Positions 32,487 to 41,851 of a stretch of 64,000 nucleotides of DNA are shown here, in pieces; position 1 is the first letter of the stretch, and every line of letters begins with the position of its first letter. This stretch comes from CAZQQU01 sp964595625. Its GTDB lineage: Bacteria; Bacteroidota; Bacteroidia; Flavobacteriales; Flavobacteriaceae. Position numbers and translations under genes: made by a program. The notes under the pieces are model-generated. The model was not told where the DNA came from. It worked only from the letters and a program-made list of their open reading frames with translations, and searched no databases. The stretch covers positions 248,001 through 312,000 of the forward strand of contig CAZQQU010000001.1 in NCBI GenBank assembly GCA_964595625.1, read 5' to 3'.

Positions 32487-35009
32487 TTAATCTTTATTTT
32501 CGGTATCAAGTTCTATACCATCTTCAGATGGCGTTGATGTGTCCTCTTCCTCACGCATCGCTTTAGCAACGGCTGCAATAGCATCGTCTTCTCTTACTTT
32601 TATCAAACGAACCCCCTGGGTTGCTCGTCCCATCACACGCAAATCGTCCACCTTCATCCGAATGGCAATTCCTGATTTATTGATAATCATCAAATCATCG
32701 CCATCCGTTACGTTTTTAATGGCCACTAATTTTCCTGTCTTTTCAGTGATGTTTATGGTTTTAACCCCTTTTCCACCGCGGTTGGTTACCCGGTAAATGG
32801 CCTCACCATCTTCCGGATCATCGATAAAAGTACGTTTGCCGTATCCATTTTCTGAAACCACTAAAACAGTCTCTGTTTTAGGGTCTTCAATGGTTATCAT
32901 TCCAATTACTTCATCCTGTTCATCCGCCAAGGTAATACCACGAACACCGGCTGCATTTCTACCCATGGGGCGAATTTTGTTTTCCTCAAAGCGAACGGCT
33001 TTACCTGATTTAACGGCTAGCATCACTTGGCTATCACCGGTCGTTAATCGGGCTTCTAACAATTCGTCGTCTTCCCGTATGGTAATTGCATTTATTCCAT
33101 TGGCACGAGGACGTGAGTATTGCTCCAACGAAGTCTTTTTAACAATTCCTTTTTTGGAAGCCATAATCACATAATGATTATTAATATAATCCTCATCTTT
33201 TAAATCTTGGACACAAATAAACGCTTTTACCTTGTCGTCTTGTTCTATATTAATAAGGTTTTGGATAGCGCGACCTTTCGAACTTTTGCTTCCCTCGGGG
33301 ATTTCATACACACGTAACCAAAAACATTTTCCTTTTTGAGTAAAGAAAAGCATATATTGGTGGTTTGTACCCACAAAAATATGCTCTAAAAAGTCTTCAT
33401 TACGAGTGGCAGAAGCTTTTTGCCCTACACCACCCCGATTTTGAATTTTGTATTCAGCCAATGGAGTTCGTTTGATATAACCGGCGTGTGAAATAGTAAT
33501 AACTACTTGTTCGTCTGCGATTAAGTCAAATATAGAAACATCCCCTCCTGAATATTCAATAGTAGAACGGCGTTCGTCTCCATATTTCTCTTTCACCTCA
33601 AGGAGTTCGTTTTTGATAATTTCCATGCGCCGTTCAATTTTGGCCAGAATATCTTTGTAATCCTCAATAGTTTTTAAAAGTTCTTCATATTCACTACGCA
33701 ACTTGTCTTGCTCCAGCCCCGTCAACTGTCGTAAGCGCATTTCAACAATAGCACGAGCCTGAATTTCAGATAATTCAAAACGGTCAATCAATTTCTGACG
33801 AGCTTCATCAGCATTGGCCGATGAACGAATCAGTTGAATTACTTCGTCAATATTATCAGAAGCAATAATTAAACCCTCTAAAATATGTGCGCGTTCTTCT
33901 GCTTTACGCAAAAGATATTCGGTACGTCGGGTGACCACTTCATGGCGGTGTTCGACAAAATAATGAATCAGTTCTTTGAGATTAAGCAACTGCGGTCTAC
34001 CATTAACCAGCGCAACATTATTTACTGAAAATGAAGACTGTAAAGAAGTGTACTTAAAGAGAGTATTTAATACTATATTCGGAACTGCATCCCTTTTGAG
34101 CACATATACTATACGCATACCATTGCGGTCCGACTCATCCCGAATATTAGCTATACCTTCAATTTTTTTCTCATTAATTAAATCGGCGGTTTTCTTAATC
34201 ATATCCGCCTTATTCACCTGGTAAGGTATTTCGGTTACAACCAAACATTCCCGACCATCAATTTCTTCAAAATGAGTTTTAGCACGAAGAACTATTCTTC
34301 CTCTTCCGGTTTCAAAAGCTTCTTTTACACCTTCGTAACCGTAAATAATTCCTCCTGTTGGAAAATCTGGAGCTTTAACGTGCGTCATCAACTCCGCAAT
34401 TTCAATATCTTGATTGTCGATATAGGCTACAATGCCGTCGACAACTTCCGACAAGTTATGTGGAGGCATATTGGTAGCCATCCCTACGGCAATTCCGGAA
34501 GCCCCATTAATGAGTAATCCGGGGATTTTGGTGGGTAAAACCGTTGGCTCCTCGAGCGAATCGTCAAAATTTAATTGAAAATTAACCGTTTCCTTTTCAA
34601 TATCAGCCAACATCTCTTCCGATATTTTCTGCATACGAGCTTCGGTATAACGCATCGCTGCCGGACTGTCACCATCTATCGAACCGTAATTACCTTGACC
34701 GTCAACCAACATATAGCGAAGGCTCCAATCTTGAGCCATTCGTACCATGGCATCATATACTGAAATATCTCCGTGTGGGTGGTATTTACCTAGTACCTCT
34801 CCCACGATACGTGCCGATTTTTTATAGGGTGTATTAGATCGCAAACCCAATTCATGCATACCAAAAAGCACGCGACGATGTACCGGTTTCATACCATCTC
34901 TGACATCGGGTAAAGCACGTGACACAATGACCGACATAGAATAATCTATGTAGGAGGATTTCATCTCTTCCTCGATATTAATGGGAATTAATTTTTCGCC
35001 ATCATTCAT
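32487..35009 (-). CDS. gyrA: DNA gyrase subunit A
   Basis: An 840-residue type II topoisomerase subunit that breaks and rejoins DNA during negative supercoiling. The N-terminal breakage-reunion domain contains KPVHRRVLFGMHELG, the quinolone region HPHGDISVYDAMVRMAQ (77-93) and the catalytic Tyr121 in AAMRYTEAR. Six C-terminal beta-pinwheel blades include the GyrA-box region QNRGGVGQKA (residues about 530-540). The acidic tail ends SEDGIELDTENKD. The residue aligned with E. coli Ser83 is Ile82 (codon ATT at 34766-34764), unlike the usual Ser or Thr. gyrB is not in the window. Confidence 0.96.
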   Translation of the reverse strand: MNDGEKLIPINIEEEMKSSYIDYSMSVIVSRALPDVRDGMKPVHRRVLFGMHELGLRSNTPYKKSARIVGEVLGKYHPHGDISVYDAMVRMAQDWSLRYMLVDGQGNYGSIDGDSPAAMRYTEARMQKISEEMLADIEKETVNFQLNFDDSLEEPTVLPTKIPGLLINGASGIAVGMATNMPPHNLSEVVDGIVAYIDNQDIEIAELMTHVKAPDFPTGGIIYGYEGVKEAFETGRGRIVLRAKTHFEEIDGRECLVVTEIPYQVNKADMIKKTADLINEKKIEGIANIRDESDRNGMRIVYVLKRDAVPNIVLNTLFKYTSLQSSFSVNNVALVNGRPQLLNLKELIHYFVEHRHEVVTRRTEYLLRKAEERAHILEGLIIASDNIDEVIQLIRSSANADEARQKLIDRFELSEIQARAIVEMRLRQLTGLEQDKLRSEYEELLKTIEDYKDILAKIERRMEIIKNELLEVKEKYGDERRSTIEYSGGDVSIFDLIADEQVVITISHAGYIKRTPLAEYKIQNRGGVGQKASATRNEDFLEHIFVGTNHQYMLFFTQKGKCFWLRVYEIPEGSKSSKGRAIQNLINIEQDDKVKAFICVQDLKDEDYINNHYVIMASKKGIVKKTSLEQYSRPRANGINAITIREDDELLEARLTTGDSQVMLAVKSGKAVRFEENKIRPMGRNAAGVRGITLADEQDEVIGMITIEDPKTETVLVVSENGYGKRTFIDDPEDGEAIYRVTNRGGKGVKTINITEKTGKLVAIKNVTDGDDLMIINKSGIAIRMKVDDLRVMGRATQGVRLIKVREDDAIAAVAKAMREEEDTSTPSEDGIELDTENKD

Positions 35010-35238
35010 AGTATAAATATTTAAATTTTATTGAGTCAATAATTATCTCGCAATATACGCATTTCCTAAGTGTTTTTAAGGTATCCAAACATTATTTTTC
35101 TTGGTTTTTATTAACAAAACTTAGACAATAAATCGTTGATAAAATTTACCTATTAATTTAGAGTTAGTGAACATTTTTCACCAATTTAGCTACACTACCT
35201 ATTCAGGAATGGTTTTTGTATATGAGTAGAAAAATTTG

Positions 35239-35246
35239 TAAATTTG
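35239..35246 (+). promoter_or_regulatory. Promoter of clpC
   Basis: TAAATTTG (-7) has TTTG at 35215-35218 with a 20-bp spacer, a full Bacteroidota promoter. The clpC ATG is 20 bp downstream. Confidence 0.7.
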
Positions 35247-35265
35247 ATAATTGATATTTCTCTTT

Positions 35266-37833
35266 ATGGAAGATAATTTTTCACCCAGAGTAAAAGACGT
35301 AATAGCATACAGCAAGGAGGAGGCATTGCGGTTAGGACATGATTATATAGGAACGGAGCACCTTATGCTTGGATTACTAAGAGATGGGGGCGGTAAAGCA
35401 ATAGATTTACTCCACGCCTTAAACGTCGATTTAAATCAGCTGCGACGTAAAGTAGAAATACTTAACCCAGCCGATCCACAGACTCATAACCTTCCGAATG
35501 ATAAAAAAAACTTACACCTCACTCGGCAGGCAGAACGCGCTCTAAAAACTACCTTTTTAGAAGCCAAACTCTTTCAAAGTAACTCCATTAATACGGCTCA
35601 TTTACTCTTGTGTATTTTGAGAAATGAAAATGATCCTACTACCAAGTTACTACACAAATTAAAACTAGATTACGATACCGTCAAGGAAAAATTTAAATTA
35701 ATGATTACAAAAGAAGAAGAAGATAATAAATATACCCCTCCCGTTTCTGAATCCTTTTCTAATGAGGACGACGATAACTCCAGTCAAGAGAGTTCTAAAG
35801 ACGATGCAATGGGGTCTGCTGGCCTGGGGTCTCGTGTCAACAAAAAATCTAAAACCCCGGTATTAGATAATTTCGGAAGAGATTTAACCGCATTGGCTGA
35901 AGAGGGTAAATTAGACCCAGTGGTGGGACGTGAAAACGAAATCCAACGAGTTTCCCAAATCCTAAGCCGAAGAAAAAAGAACAATCCGCTACTTATCGGT
36001 GAACCCGGTGTTGGTAAATCGGCGATTGCCGAAGGCTTAGCACTACGAATTATTCAGAAAAAAGTGTCTCGTATCCTGTTTGATAAACGAGTGGTTACAC
36101 TCGACTTGGCCAGTTTGGTGGCGGGCACTAAATACAGAGGTCAATTTGAAGAACGTATGAAAGCGGTGATGAACGAACTCGAAAAAAATGACGACATCAT
36201 CCTATTCATAGACGAAATTCACACCATCGTTGGTGCCGGAGGTGCAACCGGTTCTTTAGATGCCTCCAATATGTTTAAACCTGCTTTAGCTCGAGGCGAA
36301 ATTCAGTGTATTGGTGCTACTACGCTTGACGAATACAGACAATATATCGAAAAGGATGGTGCGCTGGAACGACGTTTTCAAAAAGTGATAGTCGAACCCA
36401 CTAGCGTGGATGAGACAATTACTATACTCAACAATATCAAAGACAAATACGAGTTACACCACAATGTTATTTACACCCCAGAGGCTATCGAAGCCTGTGT
36501 GCATCTTACAAATCGGTATATCTCGGATCGATTTTTACCCGATAAAGCCATTGACGCCTTAGACGAAGCAGGGTCTCGAGTGCATATTAACAACATTCAT
36601 GTTCCTGAAAATATACTCGAAATTGAGAAAAAATTAGAAGAAGTTCGCGAGCTCAAAAATACAGTGGTAAAAAGACAGCGCTATGAAGAGGCCGCTAAAT
36701 TAAGAGATGATGAAAAGAAACTTGAAAAAGAACTGGCTATTGCCCAAGAAGAATGGGAAAATGAGTCCAAACAACACCGTGTGACTGTTACTGAAGAAAA
36801 TGTAGCCGAAGTGGTTTCCATGATTTCCGGAGTACCGGTAAATCGAATTGCACAAACGGAACTCAACAAACTCTCTGAACTTCATAAAAACATCAAAGGG
36901 AAAGTTATTGGACAAGATCAAGCGGTGGACAAAGTGGTTCGAGCAATTCAACGCAATCGCACCGGACTGAAGGACCCCAACAAACCCATTGGTTCATTCA
37001 TCTTTTTAGGGCAAACCGGAGTCGGTAAAACTCAGTTGGCTAAAGTATTGGCCAAAGAACTTTTCGATTCTGAAAGTGCACTGATTCGTATTGATATGAG
37101 TGAGTATATGGAAAAATTTGCCATCTCTAGACTCATTGGTGCTCCTCCGGGATATGTGGGGTATGAAGAAGGGGGGCAACTCACCGAAAAAATACGACGC
37201 AAACCGTATGCAGTTGTACTTTTAGATGAAGTAGAAAAAGCACACCCCGACGTGTTCAACTTGTTATTGCAAGTATTGGACGACGGTTATCTAACGGATA
37301 GCTTGGGAAGAAAAATTGATTTTAGAAATACCATTCTCATTATGACTTCCAATATCGGTGCCCGAAAAGTAAAAGATTTCGGACAGGGTGTCGGTTTTAG
37401 TACAGCTGCTCGACTCGAACAAGCTGATGAAATTTCTAAAAGCATTATTGAAAATGCCCTTAAAAAAGCATTTGCTCCTGAGTTCTTAAACAGAATTGAC
37501 GATGTGATGGTATTTAATCCGCTGGAGAAAGAAGACATTCGAGTTATTATCGAAATTGAATTGGCAAAACTTTTCGAACGAATTGCCGGCTTGGGTTACC
37601 ACTTAAAACTCACCGAAAAGGCTAAAGACTTTATTGCCGAAAAAGGTTTTGACAAAGAATACGGTGCCCGTCCTCTCAAACGAGCTATTCAAAAATATAT
37701 TGAAGATTTATTGGCCGAGGAAATCATTTCCTCCCATTTAGAAGAAGGTGATACCATTCAAATGGACACCAATAAGGAAGGTACCGAGTTAAAAATCAAA
37801 ATTACCAAACCTAAAAAAGCGACCGAATCTTAA
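35266..37833 (+). CDS. clpC: ATP-dependent Clp protease ATP-binding subunit ClpC
   Basis: About 855 residues from the ATG at 35266 (MEDNFSPRVKDVIAYSKEEA). The order is a double Clp-N domain (1-145), an acidic linker rich in Asp/Ser (about 150-185), AAA+ 1 with GEPGVGKSAIAEG and LFIDEIHTIVGAGG, a short middle domain with a UVR-like RQRYEEAAKLRDDEKKLE segment, AAA+ 2 with GQTGVGKTQLAK and RIDMSEYMEKFAISRLIGAPPGYVGYEEGG, and a C-terminal small domain. The short M-domain with UVR and the ClpP-docking-type GVGFS after KDFGQ distinguish it from ClpB. It unfolds substrates for ClpP. Confidence 0.95.
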   Translation: MEDNFSPRVKDVIAYSKEEALRLGHDYIGTEHLMLGLLRDGGGKAIDLLHALNVDLNQLRRKVEILNPADPQTHNLPNDKKNLHLTRQAERALKTTFLEAKLFQSNSINTAHLLLCILRNENDPTTKLLHKLKLDYDTVKEKFKLMITKEEEDNKYTPPVSESFSNEDDDNSSQESSKDDAMGSAGLGSRVNKKSKTPVLDNFGRDLTALAEEGKLDPVVGRENEIQRVSQILSRRKKNNPLLIGEPGVGKSAIAEGLALRIIQKKVSRILFDKRVVTLDLASLVAGTKYRGQFEERMKAVMNELEKNDDIILFIDEIHTIVGAGGATGSLDASNMFKPALARGEIQCIGATTLDEYRQYIEKDGALERRFQKVIVEPTSVDETITILNNIKDKYELHHNVIYTPEAIEACVHLTNRYISDRFLPDKAIDALDEAGSRVHINNIHVPENILEIEKKLEEVRELKNTVVKRQRYEEAAKLRDDEKKLEKELAIAQEEWENESKQHRVTVTEENVAEVVSMISGVPVNRIAQTELNKLSELHKNIKGKVIGQDQAVDKVVRAIQRNRTGLKDPNKPIGSFIFLGQTGVGKTQLAKVLAKELFDSESALIRIDMSEYMEKFAISRLIGAPPGYVGYEEGGQLTEKIRRKPYAVVLLDEVEKAHPDVFNLLLQVLDDGYLTDSLGRKIDFRNTILIMTSNIGARKVKDFGQGVGFSTAARLEQADEISKSIIENALKKAFAPEFLNRIDDVMVFNPLEKEDIRVIIEIELAKLFERIAGLGYHLKLTEKAKDFIAEKGFDKEYGARPLKRAIQKYIEDLLAEEIISSHLEEGDTIQMDTNKEGTELKIKITKPKKATES

Positions 37834-37841
37834 TAACACTG

Positions 37842-37877
37842 AAAAAAGAGCAAAATAAATTTTTGCTCTTTTTTTTG
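37842..37877 (+). terminator. Terminator after clpC
   Basis: The arms AAAAAAGAGCAAAA and TTTTGCTCTTTTTT are perfect complements around a 5-nt loop, followed by more T. Confidence 0.88.
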
Positions 37878-37998
37878 ACAACTATACCTACCCCATTACT
37901 TAATTACTATTTTCTTTGGAAACATTAAATAGTGACATCTAGACTGCTTTAACAAATATGGGGGTATTTTGTTGATTATTTCTAAAGGAGTTTCCGGG

Positions 37999-38006
37999 TA
38001 AATTTG
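37999..38006 (+). promoter_or_regulatory. -7 element for hbd
   Basis: TAAATTTG lies 68 bp before the hbd ATG at 38075. The -33 spacing is not ideal. Confidence 0.5.
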
Positions 38007-38074
38007 TGATTTCTTGTCTATCTTGCGAAGCAAAAGCAAGTAGATTAACAATCGATAACAACAAATTATTTTCT

Positions 38075-38965
38075 ATGAAAAATGTAGCTATAATCGGAGC
38101 CGGAACTATGGGTAACGGCATTGCACACACCTTTGCTCAATACAATTACCAAGTACACCTGATTGATGTTTCTGAGCAATCCTTACAACATGGACTAGAA
38201 ACTATCGAAAAAAACTTGGATCGAATGGTGGCTCGAGAAACCCTAACAGCCGATCAAAAACAACAAACCTTAAACAATATTACCACCAATTCCCAACTAG
38301 AAGCGGGAGTTAAATCGGCTGATTTAGTAGTAGAAGCAGCTACTGAAAACGTCGATTTAAAACTTTCTATATTTAGAGATTTAGACAAATACTGTCCTGA
38401 AAACACCATTTTAGCAACCAACACTTCCTCCATTTCAATTACGCAAATAGCTGCTGTTACCAAACGACCTTCCCAAGTAATTGGAATGCATTTTATGAAC
38501 CCAGTGCCCATTATGAAACTGGTAGAAATTATTAAAGGATATAGCACTTCTGAATCCACCTATCAAACCGTAAAAGAAATTTCACTAAAACTGAATAAAG
38601 TTCCTGTAGAAGTAAACGATTACCCTGGTTTTGTAGCCAATCGTATACTGATGCCGATGATCAACGAAGCGATAGAAACGCTCTATAACGGAGTGGCCGG
38701 AGTCCAAGAAATTGATACCGTCATGAAACTGGGCATGGCTCACCCCATGGGACCTCTACAGTTAGCTGATTTTATTGGTTTAGATGTTTGTTTATCGATC
38801 CTACAAGTGATGTATAACGGTTTCAAAAACCCGAAATACGCCCCCTGCCCTTTACTGGTGAATATGGTAATGGCCGGTAAATTGGGAATCAAATCGGGGG
38901 AAGGATTTTATGATTATTCCGAAAGCAAAAAAGCCGAAAAAGTGGCCACTATGTTTTTAAAATAA
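38075..38965 (+). CDS. hbd: 3-hydroxybutyryl-CoA dehydrogenase
   Basis: 296 residues from the ATG at 38075 (MKNVAIIGAGTMGNGIAHTFAQ). The frame continues upstream but has no family similarity. The Rossmann motif GAGTMG (8-13) binds NAD(P). HFMNPVPIMKLVEII contains the catalytic His, with Glu in the VEII stretch, and the C-terminal domain has DYPGFVANRILMPMINEA and the substrate loop HPMGPLQLADFIGLD. It oxidises (S)-3-hydroxybutyryl-CoA in beta-oxidation or butyrate-type metabolism. ClpS follows 6 bp downstream. Confidence 0.93.
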   Translation: MKNVAIIGAGTMGNGIAHTFAQYNYQVHLIDVSEQSLQHGLETIEKNLDRMVARETLTADQKQQTLNNITTNSQLEAGVKSADLVVEAATENVDLKLSIFRDLDKYCPENTILATNTSSISITQIAAVTKRPSQVIGMHFMNPVPIMKLVEIIKGYSTSESTYQTVKEISLKLNKVPVEVNDYPGFVANRILMPMINEAIETLYNGVAGVQEIDTVMKLGMAHPMGPLQLADFIGLDVCLSILQVMYNGFKNPKYAPCPLLVNMVMAGKLGIKSGEGFYDYSESKKAEKVATMFLK

Positions 38966-38971
38966 ACTACC

Positions 38972-39247
38972 ATGAGTACCCGAGAAAAAGTACAAGAAAT
39001 AAGTGAAGTTGATGTTTTAGACGAACAAAACCGAGAATTGGTTTTGTTTAATGATGATGTCAACACCTTTGACCATGTCATTGAAACCTTAATTCGTGTA
39101 TGTGATCACACCCCTGAGCAAGCCGAACAGTGCACTATCATTGTTCATTATAAAGGAAAATGCACCGTTAAAACCGGTTCTTATGACGATTTGGAACCCC
39201 GTTGCAGCTTACTTTTAGATGCCGGGCTCAGTGCCGAGATCATGTAA
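38972..39247 (+). CDS. clpS: ClpS adaptor for N-degron substrates
   Basis: A 91-residue cytoplasmic adaptor. LVLFNDDVNTFDHVIETLIRVCDHTPEQAEQ (about 24-54) is the ClpS core, with the NDDVNT loop that binds the N-terminal hydrophobic residue and the aromatic and His positions nearby. VHYKGKCTVKTGSYDDLEPRCSLLLDAGLSAEI completes the fold. It would deliver substrates to a Clp unfoldase; in this lineage ClpC (at 35.3-37.8 kb) is the probable partner because ClpA is usually absent. It is co-transcribed with hbd. Confidence 0.9.
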   Translation: MSTREKVQEISEVDVLDEQNRELVLFNDDVNTFDHVIETLIRVCDHTPEQAEQCTIIVHYKGKCTVKTGSYDDLEPRCSLLLDAGLSAEIM

Positions 39248-39268
39248 GGTAAAGTAAAATTTTTATAC

Positions 39269-39300
39269 AAAAAGTACTCCTCACCGAGTACTTTTTTTTT
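39269..39300 (+). terminator. Terminator after clpS
   Basis: The stem AAAGTACTC/GAGTACTTT with a 6-nt loop and ten T residues. Confidence 0.88.
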
Positions 39301-39429
39301 ATCTACCCAGAAACTGTTTTCTTTTTTCCCTTACGGGAAATAAAGAGCTAAACGCTTCACTATTTTAAGAAGAGCCGAGTTTTGCGATGCAATGTCTCGA
39401 TAATAGCAAAAATAGAGATTTGATAAATA

Positions 39430-39460
39430 AAAAAACGCTCAAGCAAGTTGGGCGTTTTTA
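39430..39460 (-). terminator. Terminator after tRNA-Arg
   Basis: On the minus strand AAAACGCCCAA and TTGAGCGTTTTT form a stem with one wobble and a T-run. It lies 20 bp after the tRNA-Arg gene. Confidence 0.75.
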
Positions 39461-39480
39461 GAAAGTGTTTATTTGATTTG

Positions 39481-39554
39481 TGACCTCGGCAGGATTCAAA
39501 CCTGCAACCTTCTGAGCCGTAATCAGATGCGCTATTCAGTTGCGCCACGAGGCC
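39481..39554 (-). tRNA. tRNA-Arg (ACG)
   Basis: On the minus strand the acceptor GGCCTCG pairs with CGAGGTC plus A discriminator. The anticodon arm CTGA-TTACGGC-TCAG gives anticodon ACG (wobble A likely edited to inosine). The D arm and GTTTGAATC T-loop are normal. 74 nt. Confidence 0.95.
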
Positions 39555-39598
39555 TTTTGTGGGTGCAAATATATTTCTTTTTTATCTTTACTGCAAAA

Positions 39599-40111
39599 AT
39601 GAATCTAGAAAAATACATACGTTCCATCCCGAATTTCCCTGTACAGGGCATACTTTTTAGAGATATAACACCCCTACTCCTACAACCGAAAGCTGTATCT
39701 TATTGTTTAGAAAGTCTTTTGGCTCATTTGAAGGATCAAAAAATTGATAAAGTGGCTGCTATTGAAGCTCGAGGATTTATTTTTGGAAGTTTGCTCGCTC
39801 AACATTTACAAGTCGGTTTTATACCTATTCGCAAAGCTGGCAAATTACCCGGGGAGACCTATACAGAAAATTACGGTCTTGAATATGGTGACGATGTACT
39901 CCAACTTCATACGGATGCCATTTTACCCGGTGAAAAAATAGTTTTGCATGACGATTTGTTAGCCACCGGAGGTACTGCCTTAGCAGCTTGTAATTTGATT
40001 GAAAAGGCCGGAGGACTTGTTACTCAGTGTAGTTTTATTATTGAGTTAGCGGAGCTGGAAGGTAGAAAGAAAATAGGTAACTACCGATCCCATAGTTTAC
40101 TACAATTTTAA
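39599..40111 (+). CDS. apt: Adenine phosphoribosyltransferase
   Basis: 170 residues from the ATG at 39599 (MNLEKYIRSIPNFPVQGILFRDITPLL). The open frame extends leftwards through the tRNA-Arg gene, which cannot be coding. The enzyme salvages adenine with PRPP to make AMP. The N-terminal FPxxGxxFRDITPLL, the middle EARGFIFGSLLA and the PRPP-binding VLHDDLLATGGTA (about 117-129) are all present. It converges on the deiminase gene with a 12-bp overlap. Confidence 0.94.
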   Translation: MNLEKYIRSIPNFPVQGILFRDITPLLLQPKAVSYCLESLLAHLKDQKIDKVAAIEARGFIFGSLLAQHLQVGFIPIRKAGKLPGETYTENYGLEYGDDVLQLHTDAILPGEKIVLHDDLLATGGTALAACNLIEKAGGLVTQCSFIIELAELEGRKKIGNYRSHSLLQF

Positions 40112-41842
40112 AACCTTTTTGTGAACCGTACCAAATTCTCCCCTAAAAACCACCAATAAGGTACCGCTCCATTCCGGGTTAAGGGATAGGGTTACATTTC
40201 CATTTCCATGAAGAAGCTGTTGGGAGTATAATTCTTGTCCCAAGATATTGTAAATGGCAATATCAATGGGACCCGGAATTTGTTTAAGCGAAAAAGATAC
40301 CTGATCGTACGTGGGATTCGGATAGGGACCGGTTATATTTTGTGAAGCCCACTCACTGATTCCTAAAGTTCCAATAGTAAATGTCCAATAGCCCTCGGGG
40401 GCAACTAACGGCCTGGACAAGCTTTTTCCAGTATTGGCTTGAGCCCAGATATAGTATTCTATTTTCTGAGCATCTGTAGGTACGGTTAACAAAGTGCTCC
40501 ATTGGTCGTCTTGTACATGCGACATGGCTATTTCTTCAAAGTTTTCATCACCAGAAACCCGCCAATAGACTTTCGCTTGTTGAATTCCTGAAATGTGCTT
40601 AATCCATGCATCCACCGGAATATCTACAGTAGTGTTGGTTTCCACAATTTTTTCGTGTACAATTAATAGAGGGTCGGCTACGCCAATGGTATGTGTAATA
40701 CAGTGTATAGCTCCTCCTAAGGAAATTAAATTTTCAGCCGTATTGTCCACATCTATTCCTACTACGGTATATCCGGGCATCAAGGCTTCTAACTGTTGCA
40801 AAGCGGGTATATCTACTTCCGGACGGTAGGTGGGTACCAAAATAATTTTATTGACAATAACCGCATTGGTGTAGGTACGGTAGGCTCCTCCAGTATCGGG
40901 ATAATTTCCCGAAGGACTTGGCGGGGCATCAATCCAATGTACCGTATAAGGATTTCCGAAAGGAGTTAAAAAATTGCTTAATACATAATCGATATTCTCT
41001 TGTATAAAAGGACCATCGGCAACTCCTTCGGGATATTTACTAACCAACAAAGTTTCTTCATCTAACAATTTCATGTGCATATCTATGTGGTGAATCCCAT
41101 CATAAGGGAGTACATCCATTTTAATATAGCGATCGATACCCATATATTCTGCCATAATTTGATCGATATCAGCTTCTGTTTTCGGACTAACTCCATAGGG
41201 ATTTCCGGCCGCGTTTTCCATAGTGACTAAATGGGAGGCAAAAGCCGTTCCGATACCGTCTGACATAAAATTCCCACCGGTATTAACCAAATCGGCAGGT
41301 GCCGAAACCGTTGCGTATAAAGGTACTCCTATATAACTGGCTTGATAAATAGGAATATCGTCATCGTCAGGTCGGGGCCGGTTATAAATCCATTCTACCA
41401 AAGCCCGCTCCCCCACATCGTCAGTATACACTGTATTACCTGCATAATCCCGAATCCAAATACTATTGGAAGCCGCATTAATAAATTCGACTTTTGTCAA
41501 ATCAATACCGTTAGATTGAAGATAACTTTCAACAGCGGCTGGGTTTTGAGTGACAATTAACACCTGACACTCTTGGATGGCCGCCTCCACAATTTGGCGT
41601 TGTATATTACTAAATTGATTGGTCCATCGAATGACTAAATATTCTACCTCTTCCCATTGTGCCGAAGTACGAACCTCTTCGCTGGGTGGTGGTGACACTC
41701 GGGTAGCGTTAAAGCTAAAATCTACAATCAACGATTTTTCCTGATTGGTCAAACCGATAGGTAAAACTTCCGTTTCTTGGGCTACTATACTAGAAGTCGC
41801 AACGAATACCCCTATTAGAAAGGATATGATTTTTCTTTTCAT
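40100..41842 (-). CDS. Secreted peptidylarginine/agmatine deiminase-family enzyme with T9SS tail
   Basis: A 580-residue exported protein. The signal peptide (1-21, ending VAQ) is followed by a guanidino-modifying deiminase domain (about 55-395), an Ig-like region (about 405-495) and a T9SS type A sorting domain (about 500-580, PYPNPTYDQVSFSL and a terminal KKVLKL). The catalytic set of the PAD_porph/agmatine deiminase family is present: Asp132 in IRDYAG, His252 and Asp254 in HHIDMHMK, Asn326 and Cys381 in GAIHCITHTIG. An NRPRPDDDD segment at 154-162 may correspond to the substrate arginines of P. gingivalis PPAD. It would citrullinate or deiminate guanidino groups outside the cell. Confidence 0.88.
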   Translation of the reverse strand: MKRKIISFLIGVFVATSSIVAQETEVLPIGLTNQEKSLIVDFSFNATRVSPPPSEEVRTSAQWEEVEYLVIRWTNQFSNIQRQIVEAAIQECQVLIVTQNPAAVESYLQSNGIDLTKVEFINAASNSIWIRDYAGNTVYTDDVGERALVEWIYNRPRPDDDDIPIYQASYIGVPLYATVSAPADLVNTGGNFMSDGIGTAFASHLVTMENAAGNPYGVSPKTEADIDQIMAEYMGIDRYIKMDVLPYDGIHHIDMHMKLLDEETLLVSKYPEGVADGPFIQENIDYVLSNFLTPFGNPYTVHWIDAPPSPSGNYPDTGGAYRTYTNAVIVNKIILVPTYRPEVDIPALQQLEALMPGYTVVGIDVDNTAENLISLGGAIHCITHTIGVADPLLIVHEKIVETNTTVDIPVDAWIKHISGIQQAKVYWRVSGDENFEEIAMSHVQDDQWSTLLTVPTDAQKIEYYIWAQANTGKSLSRPLVAPEGYWTFTIGTLGISEWASQNITGPYPNPTYDQVSFSLKQIPGPIDIAIYNILGQELYSQQLLHGNGNVTLSLNPEWSGTLLVVFRGEFGTVHKKVLKL

Positions 41843-41851
41843 AAAAATGAG

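Noticed and set aside
32539..34763. Several plus-strand frames across gyrA
   Set aside because: They are antisense to a fully conserved gene and have Ser/Leu-rich compositions typical of shadow frames.
39360..39548. A minus-strand frame beginning MAQLNSASDYGSEGCRF
   Set aside because: It runs through the tRNA-Arg gene; this is the familiar spurious translation of tRNA sequence.
39473..39598. N-terminal extension of apt upstream of 39599
   Set aside because: The extension lies within the tRNA-Arg gene, and the family N-terminus begins at the internal Met.
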